Shown here in pieces: positions 41,783-50,493 of a stretch of 64,000 bases of DNA (position 1 is its first letter; each line of letters starts with the position of its first letter). The position numbers were made by a program, and so were the translations under genes. The stretch is from CAYPTB01 sp964413535 (GTDB lineage Bacteria > Planctomycetota > UBA1135 > GCA-002686595): the NCBI GenBank assembly GCA_964413535.1, contig CAYPTB010000060.1, positions 1 through 64,000 of the forward strand. Reading direction: 5' to 3'. The notes under the pieces are model-generated. The model did no database searches and was not told the DNA's origin. It saw only the letters and a program-made list of their open reading frames with translations.

Positions 41783-42532
41783 GTGAACGAGACCATGCTC
41801 CTCTGCCTCCTCCGCGAAGTGCGTTCGGGCGCGCTGCCGATACAGGAGGCGCTCGAGCGGTTGAGCCGGCTACCCTTCCACGATCTCGGCCACACGCGCG
41901 TGGACACGCACCGCGAGTTGCGTTGCGGCTTCCCGGAGGCCGTCTTCGGCGAGGGCAAGACCACCGACGAACTGGTCGACGTGGCGCGCGTGGTGGCCCG
42001 CGAGCACGGCCGCTTCCTCGCGACCCGCGTCCGACCGGAGGGCGCCCAGGCGCTGCTCGAGGCGTTCCCCGCGGCGACCCACCACGCGCGGGCGCGCGCC
42101 GTGACGCTCGGGGGAGAGGCGCTTCCCGGGGAGGGAGCGGTGCTCGTGGTCTCCGCCGGCACCTCGGATTCCCCGGTCGCCGAAGAGGCCGCGCTCACCG
42201 CCCGCGCGCTGGGTGCGCGGGTCGAGCTCCTGTGCGACGTCGGCGTGGCCGGGATCCACCGCCTCCTCGCCCACGGAGAGGCCCTGCGCCGGGCCCGCGT
42301 GCTCGTTGTGGTGGCCGGGATGGAGGGCGCGCTACCGAGCGTCGTCGGGGGCTTGGTCGACAGGCCGGTGATCGCGGTGCCGACGTCGGTAGGCTATGGC
42401 GCTTCCTTCGGCGGGTTGGCCGCGCTCCTCGCGATGCTCAACTCGTGCGCGGCGGGCGTGACGGTCGTGAACATCGACAACGGATTCGGAGCCGGCTACG
42501 CGGCGGCGCAGATCAACCGAGCGCATCCATGA
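41783..42532 (+). CDS. larB: LarB-like pyridinium dicarboxylate synthase
   Basis: A 249-residue protein of the AIR-carboxylase-like family that carboxylates NaAD in nickel-pincer cofactor synthesis. Segments are RCGFPEAVFGEGKTTDEL, SAGTSDSPVAEEAALTA, CDVGVAGIHRLL and VAGMEGALPSVVGGL, then PTSVGYGASFGGLAAL and VVNIDNGFGAGYAAA. All are typical. It starts at GTG 41783, three bases after tsaD. No larA, larC or larE is adjacent, so either they are elsewhere or the protein has another role. It overlaps carA by ATGA. Confidence 0.92.
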   Translation: MNETMLLCLLREVRSGALPIQEALERLSRLPFHDLGHTRVDTHRELRCGFPEAVFGEGKTTDELVDVARVVAREHGRFLATRVRPEGAQALLEAFPAATHHARARAVTLGGEALPGEGAVLVVSAGTSDSPVAEEAALTARALGARVELLCDVGVAGIHRLLAHGEALRRARVLVVVAGMEGALPSVVGGLVDRPVIAVPTSVGYGASFGGLAALLAMLNSCAAGVTVVNIDNGFGAGYAAAQINRAHP

Positions 42533-43662
42533 GCAAGAGAGTCGACGCCGCCCTGGCGCTCGAGAACGGGACCGTGCTGCGTGGTCGCAGCGTCGGAGCG
42601 GCGGGCGAGCGCTCCGGCGACGTCGTGTTCAACACGGCCATGACCGGCTACCACGAGATCCTGACCGATCCGTCCTATGCCGGTCAGGTCGTGGTCATGA
42701 CCTACCCGCTGATCGGCAACTACGGCGTCGCGGAAGAGGACGCCGAGAGCGAGCGCGCATGGGCGGAGGCCCTCGTGCTGCGCGAGATGTCGTCGCTCGC
42801 GAGCAGCCATCGCGCGACGCGCACGCTGCCCGAGTGGCTCCTCGACAACGGCGTCGTCGCGATCGACGGGGTCGACACGCGGCTCCTGACGAAGATCACG
42901 CGCACGTCCGGTTCGCTGCGCTGCGTCGTCTCGACCGAAGACCTCGACGCCGAATCCCTGGTCGCCAAAGCGCGCGCGGCCGCGTCCACGGACGGGCGCG
43001 ACCTGGCTTCGACCGTCTCGTGCACGGAGCCGTACGACTGGAGCGCCGACTACGACGCTTCCTATCCGACCGAGACGCTCGCCCACGCTGCGGAGCGCCT
43101 GCGCGTCGTCGCCTACGACTTCGGCGCCAAGCGGAACATCCTGAAGAGCCTGGTACACGCCGGCTTCGACGTGACGGTCGTCCCCGCCTGGACGAAGGCG
43201 GACGACGTGCTCGGGATGGATCCGGACGCCGTGTTCCTCTCGAACGGGCCGGGTGATCCCGCCGCCGTCACCTCGGGGATCGACGCAGCGTCGGACCTCG
43301 TCGGCAAGAAGCCCATCTTCGGCATCTGCCTCGGGCACCAGATCCTCTCGATCGTGCTCGGAGCGCGCACGAAGAAGATGCCCTTCGGACACCACGGCGC
43401 GAACCATCCCGTGCGCGACGAGGTGACCGGCAAGATCGAGATCACGTCCCAGAACCACTCGTTCGCGGTGGAGCGCGAATCGCTGCCCGCGAACCTCGAG
43501 CTGACGCACGTCAACCTGAACGACGGGACGGTGGAAGGCTTCCGCCACCGCGAGCTCCCGCTCTTCACCGTCCAGTACCACCCCGAAGCCGCACCCGGCC
43601 CCCTCGATTCGTCTCACCTGTTCCTGCGCTTCCGGGAGCTGGTCCGCACGAGCTCGCGCTGA
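42529..43662 (+). CDS. carA: Carbamoyl phosphate synthase small subunit
   Basis: A 377-residue glutaminase subunit supplying ammonia to CarB for arginine and pyrimidine synthesis. The N-terminal domain has GDVVFNTAMTGYHEILTDPSY and TYPLIGNYGV. The class I amidotransferase domain has FLSNGPGDP, the nucleophile Cys in GICLGHQIL and the His/Glu pair in VQYHPEAAPGP. It starts at ATG 42529 in overlap with larB. carB is not in this window. pyrE lies 14 kb away on the other strand. Confidence 0.97.
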   Translation: MSKRVDAALALENGTVLRGRSVGAAGERSGDVVFNTAMTGYHEILTDPSYAGQVVVMTYPLIGNYGVAEEDAESERAWAEALVLREMSSLASSHRATRTLPEWLLDNGVVAIDGVDTRLLTKITRTSGSLRCVVSTEDLDAESLVAKARAAASTDGRDLASTVSCTEPYDWSADYDASYPTETLAHAAERLRVVAYDFGAKRNILKSLVHAGFDVTVVPAWTKADDVLGMDPDAVFLSNGPGDPAAVTSGIDAASDLVGKKPIFGICLGHQILSIVLGARTKKMPFGHHGANHPVRDEVTGKIEITSQNHSFAVERESLPANLELTHVNLNDGTVEGFRHRELPLFTVQYHPEAAPGPLDSSHLFLRFRELVRTSSR

Positions 43663-43716
43663 AACGAGCGCGGTCGAACGAAGGTCGTATCTTCGCCTGC
43701 GGGGTCGCGCTCGGCT

Positions 43717-46020
43717 TCACATGAGCGACACGGGGTCGACGTCGATCGACACGCGCAGGGTCGCACTGATCCGCGCGAGGTCGAGCGCCAGCGCTCGAAC
43801 GCCCGCGAGCCCCGCCTCGTCGCGGCACTTGGCGAGCACGTGGTGTCGGTGTCGGCCCCGCACCAACGCGAGCGGCGCCGGCGCCGGCCCCAGGATGCTC
43901 ACGCCGGCGAGTCGCGCCTCGCGTAGGGCTCGCGCGACCGCGGCGGCCGCGTCGACGACCGCCCCCTCGACGGAGCCCTCCACCACCGTGCGCAAGAGGC
44001 GCGAGAACGGCGGGTAGCCGAGCTCGCGCCGGAACTCGAGCTCGGCGCGCGCGAATTCCTCGTAGCGGTGACGCGCGGCGAGCGCGATGGCCGGGTGCTC
44101 GGGGGACGAGGTCTGCACGACGATTCGTCCGGGCTCGACGCCGCGGCCGGCGCGGCCGGAGACTTGCTCGACGAGTTGGAACGTACGCTCGGCAGCGCGG
44201 AAGTCCGGTAGGTGGAGCGCCGTGTCCGCGGAGACGATGCCCACGAGCGTCACGCCCGGGAAATCGAGCCCCTTGGCGATCATCTGCGTGCCGACGAGGA
44301 CGTCGATCTCCCTGCGTCCGAACGCGGCCAAGGTCTCCTCGTAGTCCTCGCGCCGGTGCATCGTGTCGGAGTCCATCCTGCGCACGCGCGCCTCGGGCAG
44401 GAGCTTCGCGAGCGTGGCTTCGACGCGCTCGCTTCCGCCACCGACCATGCGCACTCCGGGACTGGTGCAGGTCGGGCAAGCCACGGGAACGAGCTTCTCC
44501 TCGCAGCACAGGTGGCAGACGAGCCGTTCGATCCGCCGGTGGAAGCTCATCGAGGAAGCGCAGCGCTCGCACTGGACGGTCGCGTGGCAGTCGCGGCACC
44601 ACAGGACCGGCGCGAAGCCGCGGCGGTTCAAGAACAGGATCGACTGGTGGCCTAGCGCGTGCGTCTCCGTCAGCAATTGCCGCAAGCGCCGCGAGAAGAG
44701 CTCGAGTCCGCGCGAGTCCCGGTCGCGCGGCTCGTTGCGGAGGTCGACGACCTCGACCTTCGGGAGCGATCCCCCGCCGACCCGTTCGGGGAGGACCAGG
44801 TGGCGGAGGCGGCCCTCGCGCGCGGCTTGCCAGCTCTCGAGCGCCGGAGTCGCGGATCCGAGGATGCACACGGCGCCCGCGTCGCGCGCTCGGCGCAGGG
44901 CCAAGTCGCGCGCGTGGTAGCGCGGGGAGCTGGCTTGCTTGAAGGAGGAATCGTGCTCCTCGTCGAGGACGAGCACGCCGAGATCGTCCACGGGAGCGAA
45001 GATCGCCGACCGAGCGCCCACGACGACGCGTGTCTCACCGCGCTTCACGCGCATCCACATGCGCATGCGCTGGGCGTTGGTCATCCGGCTGTGGAGGACG
45101 GCCACGTCGCCGAAGCGCGAGCGGAACCAGCTCACGGTTTGCGGCGTGAGCGCGATCTCGGGCACGAGAACGATGGCTCCGCGTCCGGCGGCGAGCGCGT
45201 GCTCGATCACCCGCAGGTAGACCTCCGTCTTGCCGCTGCCCGTGACACCCTGCAGCAGGAACGCGGCGTGCTCGCGGGCGTCGATGCGCTCGCAGACGGT
45301 CTTCACCGCCCAACGCTGGCCCAGGTTGAGCGCCGCGGGCCGCAGTCGGAGGACGTCGTCCCCCGCCAGGTCGCTCGACTCCGGCTCCACCCAGGTGATC
45401 TGCGCCAGCCCCTTGCGGACGAGGGTCTTCGCGGGCGAGTCCGACAAGCCGGTGCGGCGCAACACGTCCACGAGCTCGATCGTTCCGCCGATCTCGACCA
45501 GGGTCCGCAGGAGGCGGTGTTGCTTGGGCGAGCTCTCCGCCAACTCGGTGAGCTCGGCCTCGCCCACCCCGGGCCGGGCCGCCACCACCTGCACGCGACG
45601 CGCCTCGCTCTCGCGCTTGAGCGTGCCCGGGAGGGCGGCGGCGAGGGCCTCGCCCCAGGAACAGGCGTATTCCTCCGCCATCCAACGCGTGAGCTCGAGC
45701 AGGGGTCGATCGATGACCGGTTCGGGATCGAGCAGGCGCGCGATCTCGCGCACGCGTTCGCCGGCGAGGGGCGAGCTGTCGTCGACGCGGACGACGACCC
45801 CCACTTCGCGCGCCTTCCCGAAGGGCACGACCACGCGCATTCCCGGTCGAAGCCCGGACGCGAAACCCTCCCCGACGAAGTAGGTGAACTCGCGCCTGAC
45901 CGGCCGATTCAGGGCGACGTCGGCGAAGAGCCCGTTCTTCCGGCGCGTGGGTCGCGGACGCACGGCCGGCTCGGGAAAGAGCTCCGGCGTCTCCGTCCTG
46001 CCCGTCGATCGGCGCCGCAC
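43717..46020 (-). CDS. priA: Primosomal protein N' (PriA helicase)
   Basis: A 767-residue replication-restart helicase. The N-terminal 3'-DNA-binding domain starts with VALNRPVRREFTYFVGEG. The helicase core has Walker A GVTGSGKTEVYLR, DEEH in VLVLDEEHDSSFKQ, GSATPALESW and the motif VI segment QVSGRAGRG. The two zinc sites lie in CRDCHATVQCERC and CHLCCEEKLVPVACPTC. The start is a GTG, seven bases after the MazG-like stop. It is convergent with carA. Confidence 0.97.
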   Translation of the reverse strand: MRRRSTGRTETPELFPEPAVRPRPTRRKNGLFADVALNRPVRREFTYFVGEGFASGLRPGMRVVVPFGKAREVGVVVRVDDSSPLAGERVREIARLLDPEPVIDRPLLELTRWMAEEYACSWGEALAAALPGTLKRESEARRVQVVAARPGVGEAELTELAESSPKQHRLLRTLVEIGGTIELVDVLRRTGLSDSPAKTLVRKGLAQITWVEPESSDLAGDDVLRLRPAALNLGQRWAVKTVCERIDAREHAAFLLQGVTGSGKTEVYLRVIEHALAAGRGAIVLVPEIALTPQTVSWFRSRFGDVAVLHSRMTNAQRMRMWMRVKRGETRVVVGARSAIFAPVDDLGVLVLDEEHDSSFKQASSPRYHARDLALRRARDAGAVCILGSATPALESWQAAREGRLRHLVLPERVGGGSLPKVEVVDLRNEPRDRDSRGLELFSRRLRQLLTETHALGHQSILFLNRRGFAPVLWCRDCHATVQCERCASSMSFHRRIERLVCHLCCEEKLVPVACPTCTSPGVRMVGGGSERVEATLAKLLPEARVRRMDSDTMHRREDYEETLAAFGRREIDVLVGTQMIAKGLDFPGVTLVGIVSADTALHLPDFRAAERTFQLVEQVSGRAGRGVEPGRIVVQTSSPEHPAIALAARHRYEEFARAELEFRRELGYPPFSRLLRTVVEGSVEGAVVDAAAAVARALREARLAGVSILGPAPAPLALVRGRHRHHVLAKCRDEAGLAGVRALALDLARISATLRVSIDVDPVSLM

Positions 46021-46027
46021 GAGAACC

Positions 46028-46312
46028 TCAGGGGCAAGCGCAGGGCGTTCCCCGGCAGCGGGGGCACCCGCGCGCGTACTTCTTGCGCGCCGCCTCTGCG
46101 AGATCGACTCCGCTGATGGAGGCGAGGGTCGCGAGCCAGGCCAGGACGTCGGCGAACTCGCCTTCGAGCTCTTCCTTCCGGCCCCTGCGCAGCGCGCGCG
46201 TGAGCTCGCCCACCTCCTCGCAGAACCACATGTGCGTTCCCTCCAGTCCGCGTTTCGAATCGCGCTCGAAGTAGATCGCTTCGATCAGTCGCTGGAACTC
46301 TCCGACCTCCAC
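46028..46312 (-). CDS. MazG-like nucleotide pyrophosphohydrolase with Cys-rich tail
   Basis: A 94-residue single-domain all-alpha NTP pyrophosphatase. The metal-binding pattern EExxE...ExxxD is seen in WFCEEVGELTRAL and LEGEFADVLAWLATLA. The C-terminus, CPRCRGTPCACP, has four cysteines and looks like a small zinc knuckle, as in some archaeal and bacterial MazG homologues. Start: GTG 46312, or TTG 46318, which overlaps the phosphatase stop (TTGA). A house-cleaning role against noncanonical nucleotides is typical of the family. Confidence 0.85.
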   Translation of the reverse strand: MEVGEFQRLIEAIYFERDSKRGLEGTHMWFCEEVGELTRALRRGRKEELEGEFADVLAWLATLASISGVDLAEAARKKYARGCPRCRGTPCACP

Positions 46313-46314
46313 GA

Positions 46315-47961
46315 TCAAGCCTCCCGCGAAACGGTTACCAGAGAAACGTCGACTTTCGCGCCGGCTTCCCCGGCGTACTCCGCGAGCGCCGAGCGGATGC
46401 CGCGGAGGCACTTCGACGTGGGGAGCTGCGCCGAGCGCAGGACCGTCGAATAGAACGCCTTTTCCCCCAACGCGGCGCCGCCGCGGTTCTCGAGGACGAT
46501 CGGACCGCTGTTGGCGAGCAGGAGCCGGTCTCCCGGGGCGAGCGCGAGTTCCGTCACTTCCAGCCTGCGGTCGAACACGGGCCCCTTGTCGAAGCCGAGG
46601 GCGATGCCCTCGGGATGAACGAGGCGGAGCTTCCTGTCCTCGGCCGTGAAGCGCAGCAGGGGAACCTTGTGACCGGCGCACGCTACTTGGACGCGCGCCG
46701 TCGCCGGGTCGAGCAAGGCGTACAGAGCCGTCACGTACATCCCGCGCCGAACGTCGCGCACGAGCTCGCGATTCACAGCGCGCAGAGCCTCGCTGATGTC
46801 GCCGCCGCTGGAGAACCCTGCGCGCAAGTAGGCACGGGCCGTCGCACCGATGAGCGCCGCCGGAACGCCTTGACCGCTCACGTCGCAGCACAGGAGTCCG
46901 AGGCGGCCATCCTCGAGCTCGATGTAGTCGTGGAAGTCCCCGCCGAGCTGACCCGGCAGATGAATGGCCCCGACGTCGTAGCCCTCCACGAGCGGGGTCA
47001 CCACGGGCAGGAGCGCCTCGCGCACGCCGCCGGCGAGCTCCATCTCGCGTTGACGGATGCCGAGCTCGAGCTCCGCCTCCCGCGCACCCAGGAGCTCGCG
47101 GGTCATGCGGTCGATCGAGCGCGCGAGGAGCTCGACCTCGCCGCCGCCGCGCGTGTGCGTGCGGTGCTCGAGGTCTCCTTTGCTGATCTGCCGCACGTCG
47201 TCGACGATCTCGTTGATCGGCCCGGCGACCTGACTCCCGACCCACAGCGCCACTCCGGCGCCGACGAGCACGACCAGGGCCATGACGGCCATGACGATCC
47301 GCAGCAGGGCGCCCCTCGAATCGTCGAGCACGTCCGGGACGATCCACTCGACGGGCTTCGGGGCGAGCGGCGCGCGGAACAGGGTTCCTTCCCGCGCTCC
47401 CGCGTCGTTCCACTCGACGACTCGACTCTCCACGCCGTTCGAGGAGACTTCCCTGTTCCCGACGGGCTCGAAGTCGACGCCGCGAGCGGTGAGCGCCATG
47501 GCTTCGGCGAGCCGCGTCTTCAGATCGGTGTCGGAGGGCTCGCTCAAGAGCCGGAAGCCCTCTTCGCGACCCCGGGAATTGACGCGCTTCTCGTGGGGAA
47601 CGAGCAACTCGAGCGCCGCGACGGCCTTCGCCGGCTGGCGGTAGAACTGGCCGCGGCGAGTCGTCCCTTGGGCGTCTTCGAACGCGACCGGGAAGGTCTG
47701 GCCCCCGTCCGGAAGGACGCGCGGCTCCTCGGACTGGAGCTTGAAGCGCGGCGCCTCCAAGCCGAGGACGATCACTCCCCTACCGGCCTTCTCGAGCGCC
47801 TGCCGGCGGATGTTGTCCGCGACGCTGGTCGAGGTGCGGTAGAGCACCGTCCCCGCGATCGACGCCACGACGGTGAGCGCGAGCGTCATCGCCAGGGCGA
47901 AGCGGGACATGAGGCCGAGCCCCGAGATGCGGAGCTCGAAGTCCTTGCCAGCCTTGCGCAT
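46315..47961 (-). CDS. HAMP-SpoIIE family serine phosphatase
   Basis: A 548-residue membrane signalling protein. TM1 is about residues 18-42 and TM2 about 225-245 (AVMALVVLVGAGVALWVGS), enclosing a periplasmic sensor of about 180 residues. A HAMP domain (GPINEIVDDVRQISKGDLEHR) follows, then a PP2C/SpoIIE phosphatase with GQLGGDFHDYIELEDGRLGL, CCDVSGQGVPAALIGAT and YALLDPATARVQVACAGH, the metal-binding Asp motifs. Such proteins control anti-sigma-factor antagonists. No STAS or anti-sigma gene is adjacent, but a sigma factor lies elsewhere in the window. Confidence 0.9.
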   Translation of the reverse strand: MRKAGKDFELRISGLGLMSRFALAMTLALTVVASIAGTVLYRTSTSVADNIRRQALEKAGRGVIVLGLEAPRFKLQSEEPRVLPDGGQTFPVAFEDAQGTTRRGQFYRQPAKAVAALELLVPHEKRVNSRGREEGFRLLSEPSDTDLKTRLAEAMALTARGVDFEPVGNREVSSNGVESRVVEWNDAGAREGTLFRAPLAPKPVEWIVPDVLDDSRGALLRIVMAVMALVVLVGAGVALWVGSQVAGPINEIVDDVRQISKGDLEHRTHTRGGGEVELLARSIDRMTRELLGAREAELELGIRQREMELAGGVREALLPVVTPLVEGYDVGAIHLPGQLGGDFHDYIELEDGRLGLLCCDVSGQGVPAALIGATARAYLRAGFSSGGDISEALRAVNRELVRDVRRGMYVTALYALLDPATARVQVACAGHKVPLLRFTAEDRKLRLVHPEGIALGFDKGPVFDRRLEVTELALAPGDRLLLANSGPIVLENRGGAALGEKAFYSTVLRSAQLPTSKCLRGIRSALAEYAGEAGAKVDVSLVTVSREA

Positions 47962-47964
47962 GGA

Positions 47965-48444
47965 TCACACCGTCCAGCTACCCGCCTCGGCGAGCAGGAA
48001 GCGACCGATCGCCAGGATCGCGAAGCCGTAGATTCCCGCCCCCACGTCGTCGAGCAGGATGCCGTCCCCACCGCCGACCGCTTCGAGGCGCCGCAACGGA
48101 GGCGGCTTCACGACGTCGAAGAAACGGAACAGAGCGAAGCCGACCGCCAGCGTCAAGTAGCTCGGGCCACGGACCCAGGCTACCGTCAGGAGGTACCCGA
48201 TGACTTCGTCCAGCACGAAGAAGCCGGGATCCTTGCCGCGAGCGCGAGCCTCCGCCCAGGGTGCGAGCGCTCGACCCGCGGCGTAGAGGACGGCGCACAC
48301 GAGTAGGGTCCAGAGCAGGTAGTGCTCCGACTCGCGCAGGAGGAAGGCGAGCGCGACCCCTCCCAGGGTTCCGAAGGTGCCCGGGGCCAGGGGGGAGCAG
48401 CCGAGGAATCCGAACGTGACGATTCCGAGCCGGAGCGCGTTCAC
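47965..48444 (-). CDS. pgpA: Phosphatidylglycerophosphatase A
   Basis: A 159-residue membrane phosphatase that turns PGP into phosphatidylglycerol. The signature segments are LGCSPLAPGTFGTLGGVALAF, DPGFFVLDEVIGYLLTV and LFRFFDVVKPPPLRRLE. The GTG at 48444 overlaps the pgsA stop (GTGA), so the two consecutive phosphatidylglycerol enzymes are translationally coupled. Confidence 0.95.
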   Translation of the reverse strand: MNALRLGIVTFGFLGCSPLAPGTFGTLGGVALAFLLRESEHYLLWTLLVCAVLYAAGRALAPWAEARARGKDPGFFVLDEVIGYLLTVAWVRGPSYLTLAVGFALFRFFDVVKPPPLRRLEAVGGGDGILLDDVGAGIYGFAILAIGRFLLAEAGSWTV

Positions 48445-49052
48445 CCGGGTCCCCCGGCGAGCAGACGGCGAGTCTTCATCACGTACGACGCTCCGGATCC
48501 AAGGGACGTCACGAGCGTCGCCCAGACGAAGACGTGGACGAGGACGCCCAGCGCGTCGCGCAGGACAGCCGGCCAGGGAAAGGCGTCGTGGGCCAACGCA
48601 CCGGCGATCGCGACGCACTGCACGATCATCTTGATCTTGCCGAACCAGTCCGCCGGGAACTCCCGACCGAGGCTCTCCACGTAGCCCCGAATTCCCGTCA
48701 CGAGGAATTCGCGCGCGAGGACGACCACCACGATCCAGGCGGGGAACCAGCCTCGCGACCATTCCATGACGGCCAGGAAGATCATCGAGCCGAGCACCAG
48801 CACCTTGTCCACGAACGGATCCGCGATGCGCCCGAAAGCGGTGACGAGGTTGTCGCGCCGCGCGAGCCAGCCGTCGACGAAATCCGTCGAAGCCGTGACG
48901 ATGAACAACCAGAACGCGACCGGGAAGAACCAGCCGGGTATCGAGCCGCTGCGCCCGCTCCCCGCCGAGTCGAACACGGCGAAGAGCACCAAGGAGCCGG
49001 CGAATCGGACGGCGGTGATCCGATTGGGCCAGTGGGCAAAGACGCCGCTCAA
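48441..49052 (-). CDS. pgsA: CDP-diacylglycerol-glycerol-3-phosphate phosphatidyltransferase
   Basis: A 203-residue CDP-alcohol phosphotransferase that makes phosphatidylglycerophosphate. The family motif DGxxARxxxxxxxxGxxxDxxxD is read in DGWLARRDNLVTAFGRIADP and the following FVD. About five hydrophobic helices are present. It lies two bases after rimO and is coupled to pgpA. Confidence 0.95.
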   Translation of the reverse strand: MSGVFAHWPNRITAVRFAGSLVLFAVFDSAGSGRSGSIPGWFFPVAFWLFIVTASTDFVDGWLARRDNLVTAFGRIADPFVDKVLVLGSMIFLAVMEWSRGWFPAWIVVVVLAREFLVTGIRGYVESLGREFPADWFGKIKMIVQCVAIAGALAHDAFPWPAVLRDALGVLVHVFVWATLVTSLGSGASYVMKTRRLLAGGPG

Positions 49053-49054
49053 GG

Positions 49055-50398
49055 CTATTCCTCGTCGCCGCAGACGAGGTTGAAGTCCTCGTCCACGTCC
49101 CGGACCGGCACTCGCACGCGCTCACCCACCTGCGCCTCGATGCCGCGGACGATCACGATGGGATCGACCTCGGGGGCGTCCGAGTCCGTGCGCCCCACTC
49201 GACCGAAGCGCGAGTCGCCGTCGACGGTCACGAGCACCTCCGTGCCGATGCGCGCGCGTTGGCTCGCACCCAGGACCTCGTTGCGGACCGCCAGGACCGC
49301 GTCGTAGCGCTCCGCGATCACGTTCTCTGGAACGCGGTCGGGGGCCTCGAAGGCGGCCGTGCCCTCCTCGGGCGAGAAGGGGAATGCGCCCATGCGTCCG
49401 AGCCGGTACGCGCGCACGAACTCGAGCAGCTCTTCGAGGTCTTCGTCCGTCTCCCCGGGGAACCCGACCAAGAGCGTGGTGCGCAGCGTCAGCTCCGGGA
49501 CTTCCTCGTACAGCCGGTCGAGGATCGCTCGCACCTGGTCTCCGCTGCCGGCGCGGCGCATCGCGCGCAGCACGTTCGTGGCCGCGTGCTGCACGGGCAT
49601 GTCGAGGTAGGGGAGCACGCGCGGATGCTCGCGCAGGAGCTCCGTCAGCCGCCACGGGAAGCGATTGGGGTAGGCGTACATGACGCGCACGCGATGGTCG
49701 CCCTCGAGCTCGGCCAGCGCTTCGACCAGATCGGGCAGCTCCAGCCCGAGGTCGCGGCCCCAGGCCGTCGCGTCCTCGGCCACGAGCACGAGCTCGCCGA
49801 CGCCGGCATCGATGAGCTCACGCGCTTCGTCCTGCATGGCGTCGAGGGCCTTCGAGCGGTGGCCGCCCCGAATGGAAGGGATCGCGCAGAAGCTGCACGT
49901 GTGGTCGCAGCCGTGCGAGATGCGCAGGAAGCTGTAGGAGGAAGGCGTCGAGAGCAGGCGCGAACCCTCGCGCGCCGACCCGGGTCGCTCGGCGGCCGCG
50001 AGGTAGCGCGGGATCTTCTTCCCGCGCGAGAGGTCGCGGACGGAGTCGGCGAGCGCGCGGTAGTCGGAGATCTCGGCGAACAGGTCCACCTCGGGGAAGC
50101 GCTCGGCGAGCTTGCGCTTGTAGCGTTGAACGAGACAACCGGCGACGACCACGCCTTCGAGCTCCCCGCGTCGCTTGCGTGCGAGCAGGTCGCGGATCGC
50201 CGTCTCCGATTCTTCGCGCGCGGGCCCGATGAACGAACACGTGTTCAGGATGGCGATGTCCGCGACGTCGGGATCGCCCGTCACGAGCAGACCGGCTTCT
50301 GCCAGGCGACCGAGCATGACCTCGGAATCGATCAGGTTCCGGGCGCAGCCGAGGTGGACGAGGGCGACGGCACGGACGTCTCGGGAGGCGCGACTCAT
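49055..50398 (-). CDS. rimO: Ribosomal protein S12 methylthiotransferase RimO
   Basis: A 447-residue radical-SAM methylthiotransferase acting on Asp of ribosomal protein S12. The N-terminal UPF0004 domain supplies three cysteines in LGCARNLIDSE, NTCSFIGPA and VAGCLVQRY. The radical SAM motif is CDHTCSFC, followed by IRGGHRSK. MPVQHAATNVLRAMRR and GFPGETDEDLEELLEF are typical. A C-terminal TRAM domain ends the protein. ATG 50398 is the family start; longer frames upstream run antisense to nothing and lack homology. Confidence 0.96.
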   Translation of the reverse strand: MSRASRDVRAVALVHLGCARNLIDSEVMLGRLAEAGLLVTGDPDVADIAILNTCSFIGPAREESETAIRDLLARKRRGELEGVVVAGCLVQRYKRKLAERFPEVDLFAEISDYRALADSVRDLSRGKKIPRYLAAAERPGSAREGSRLLSTPSSYSFLRISHGCDHTCSFCAIPSIRGGHRSKALDAMQDEARELIDAGVGELVLVAEDATAWGRDLGLELPDLVEALAELEGDHRVRVMYAYPNRFPWRLTELLREHPRVLPYLDMPVQHAATNVLRAMRRAGSGDQVRAILDRLYEEVPELTLRTTLLVGFPGETDEDLEELLEFVRAYRLGRMGAFPFSPEEGTAAFEAPDRVPENVIAERYDAVLAVRNEVLGASQRARIGTEVLVTVDGDSRFGRVGRTDSDAPEVDPIVIVRGIEAQVGERVRVPVRDVDEDFNLVCGDEE

Positions 50399-50493
50399 GC
50401 GGTGGGGTGCCGCGGCGGCACGGACGCGAGGAGAGCGCTTCCGGATCGACGGGCGATCGATGGCTGCGGAGGGAAGCGACGCGCGAATCGAGC

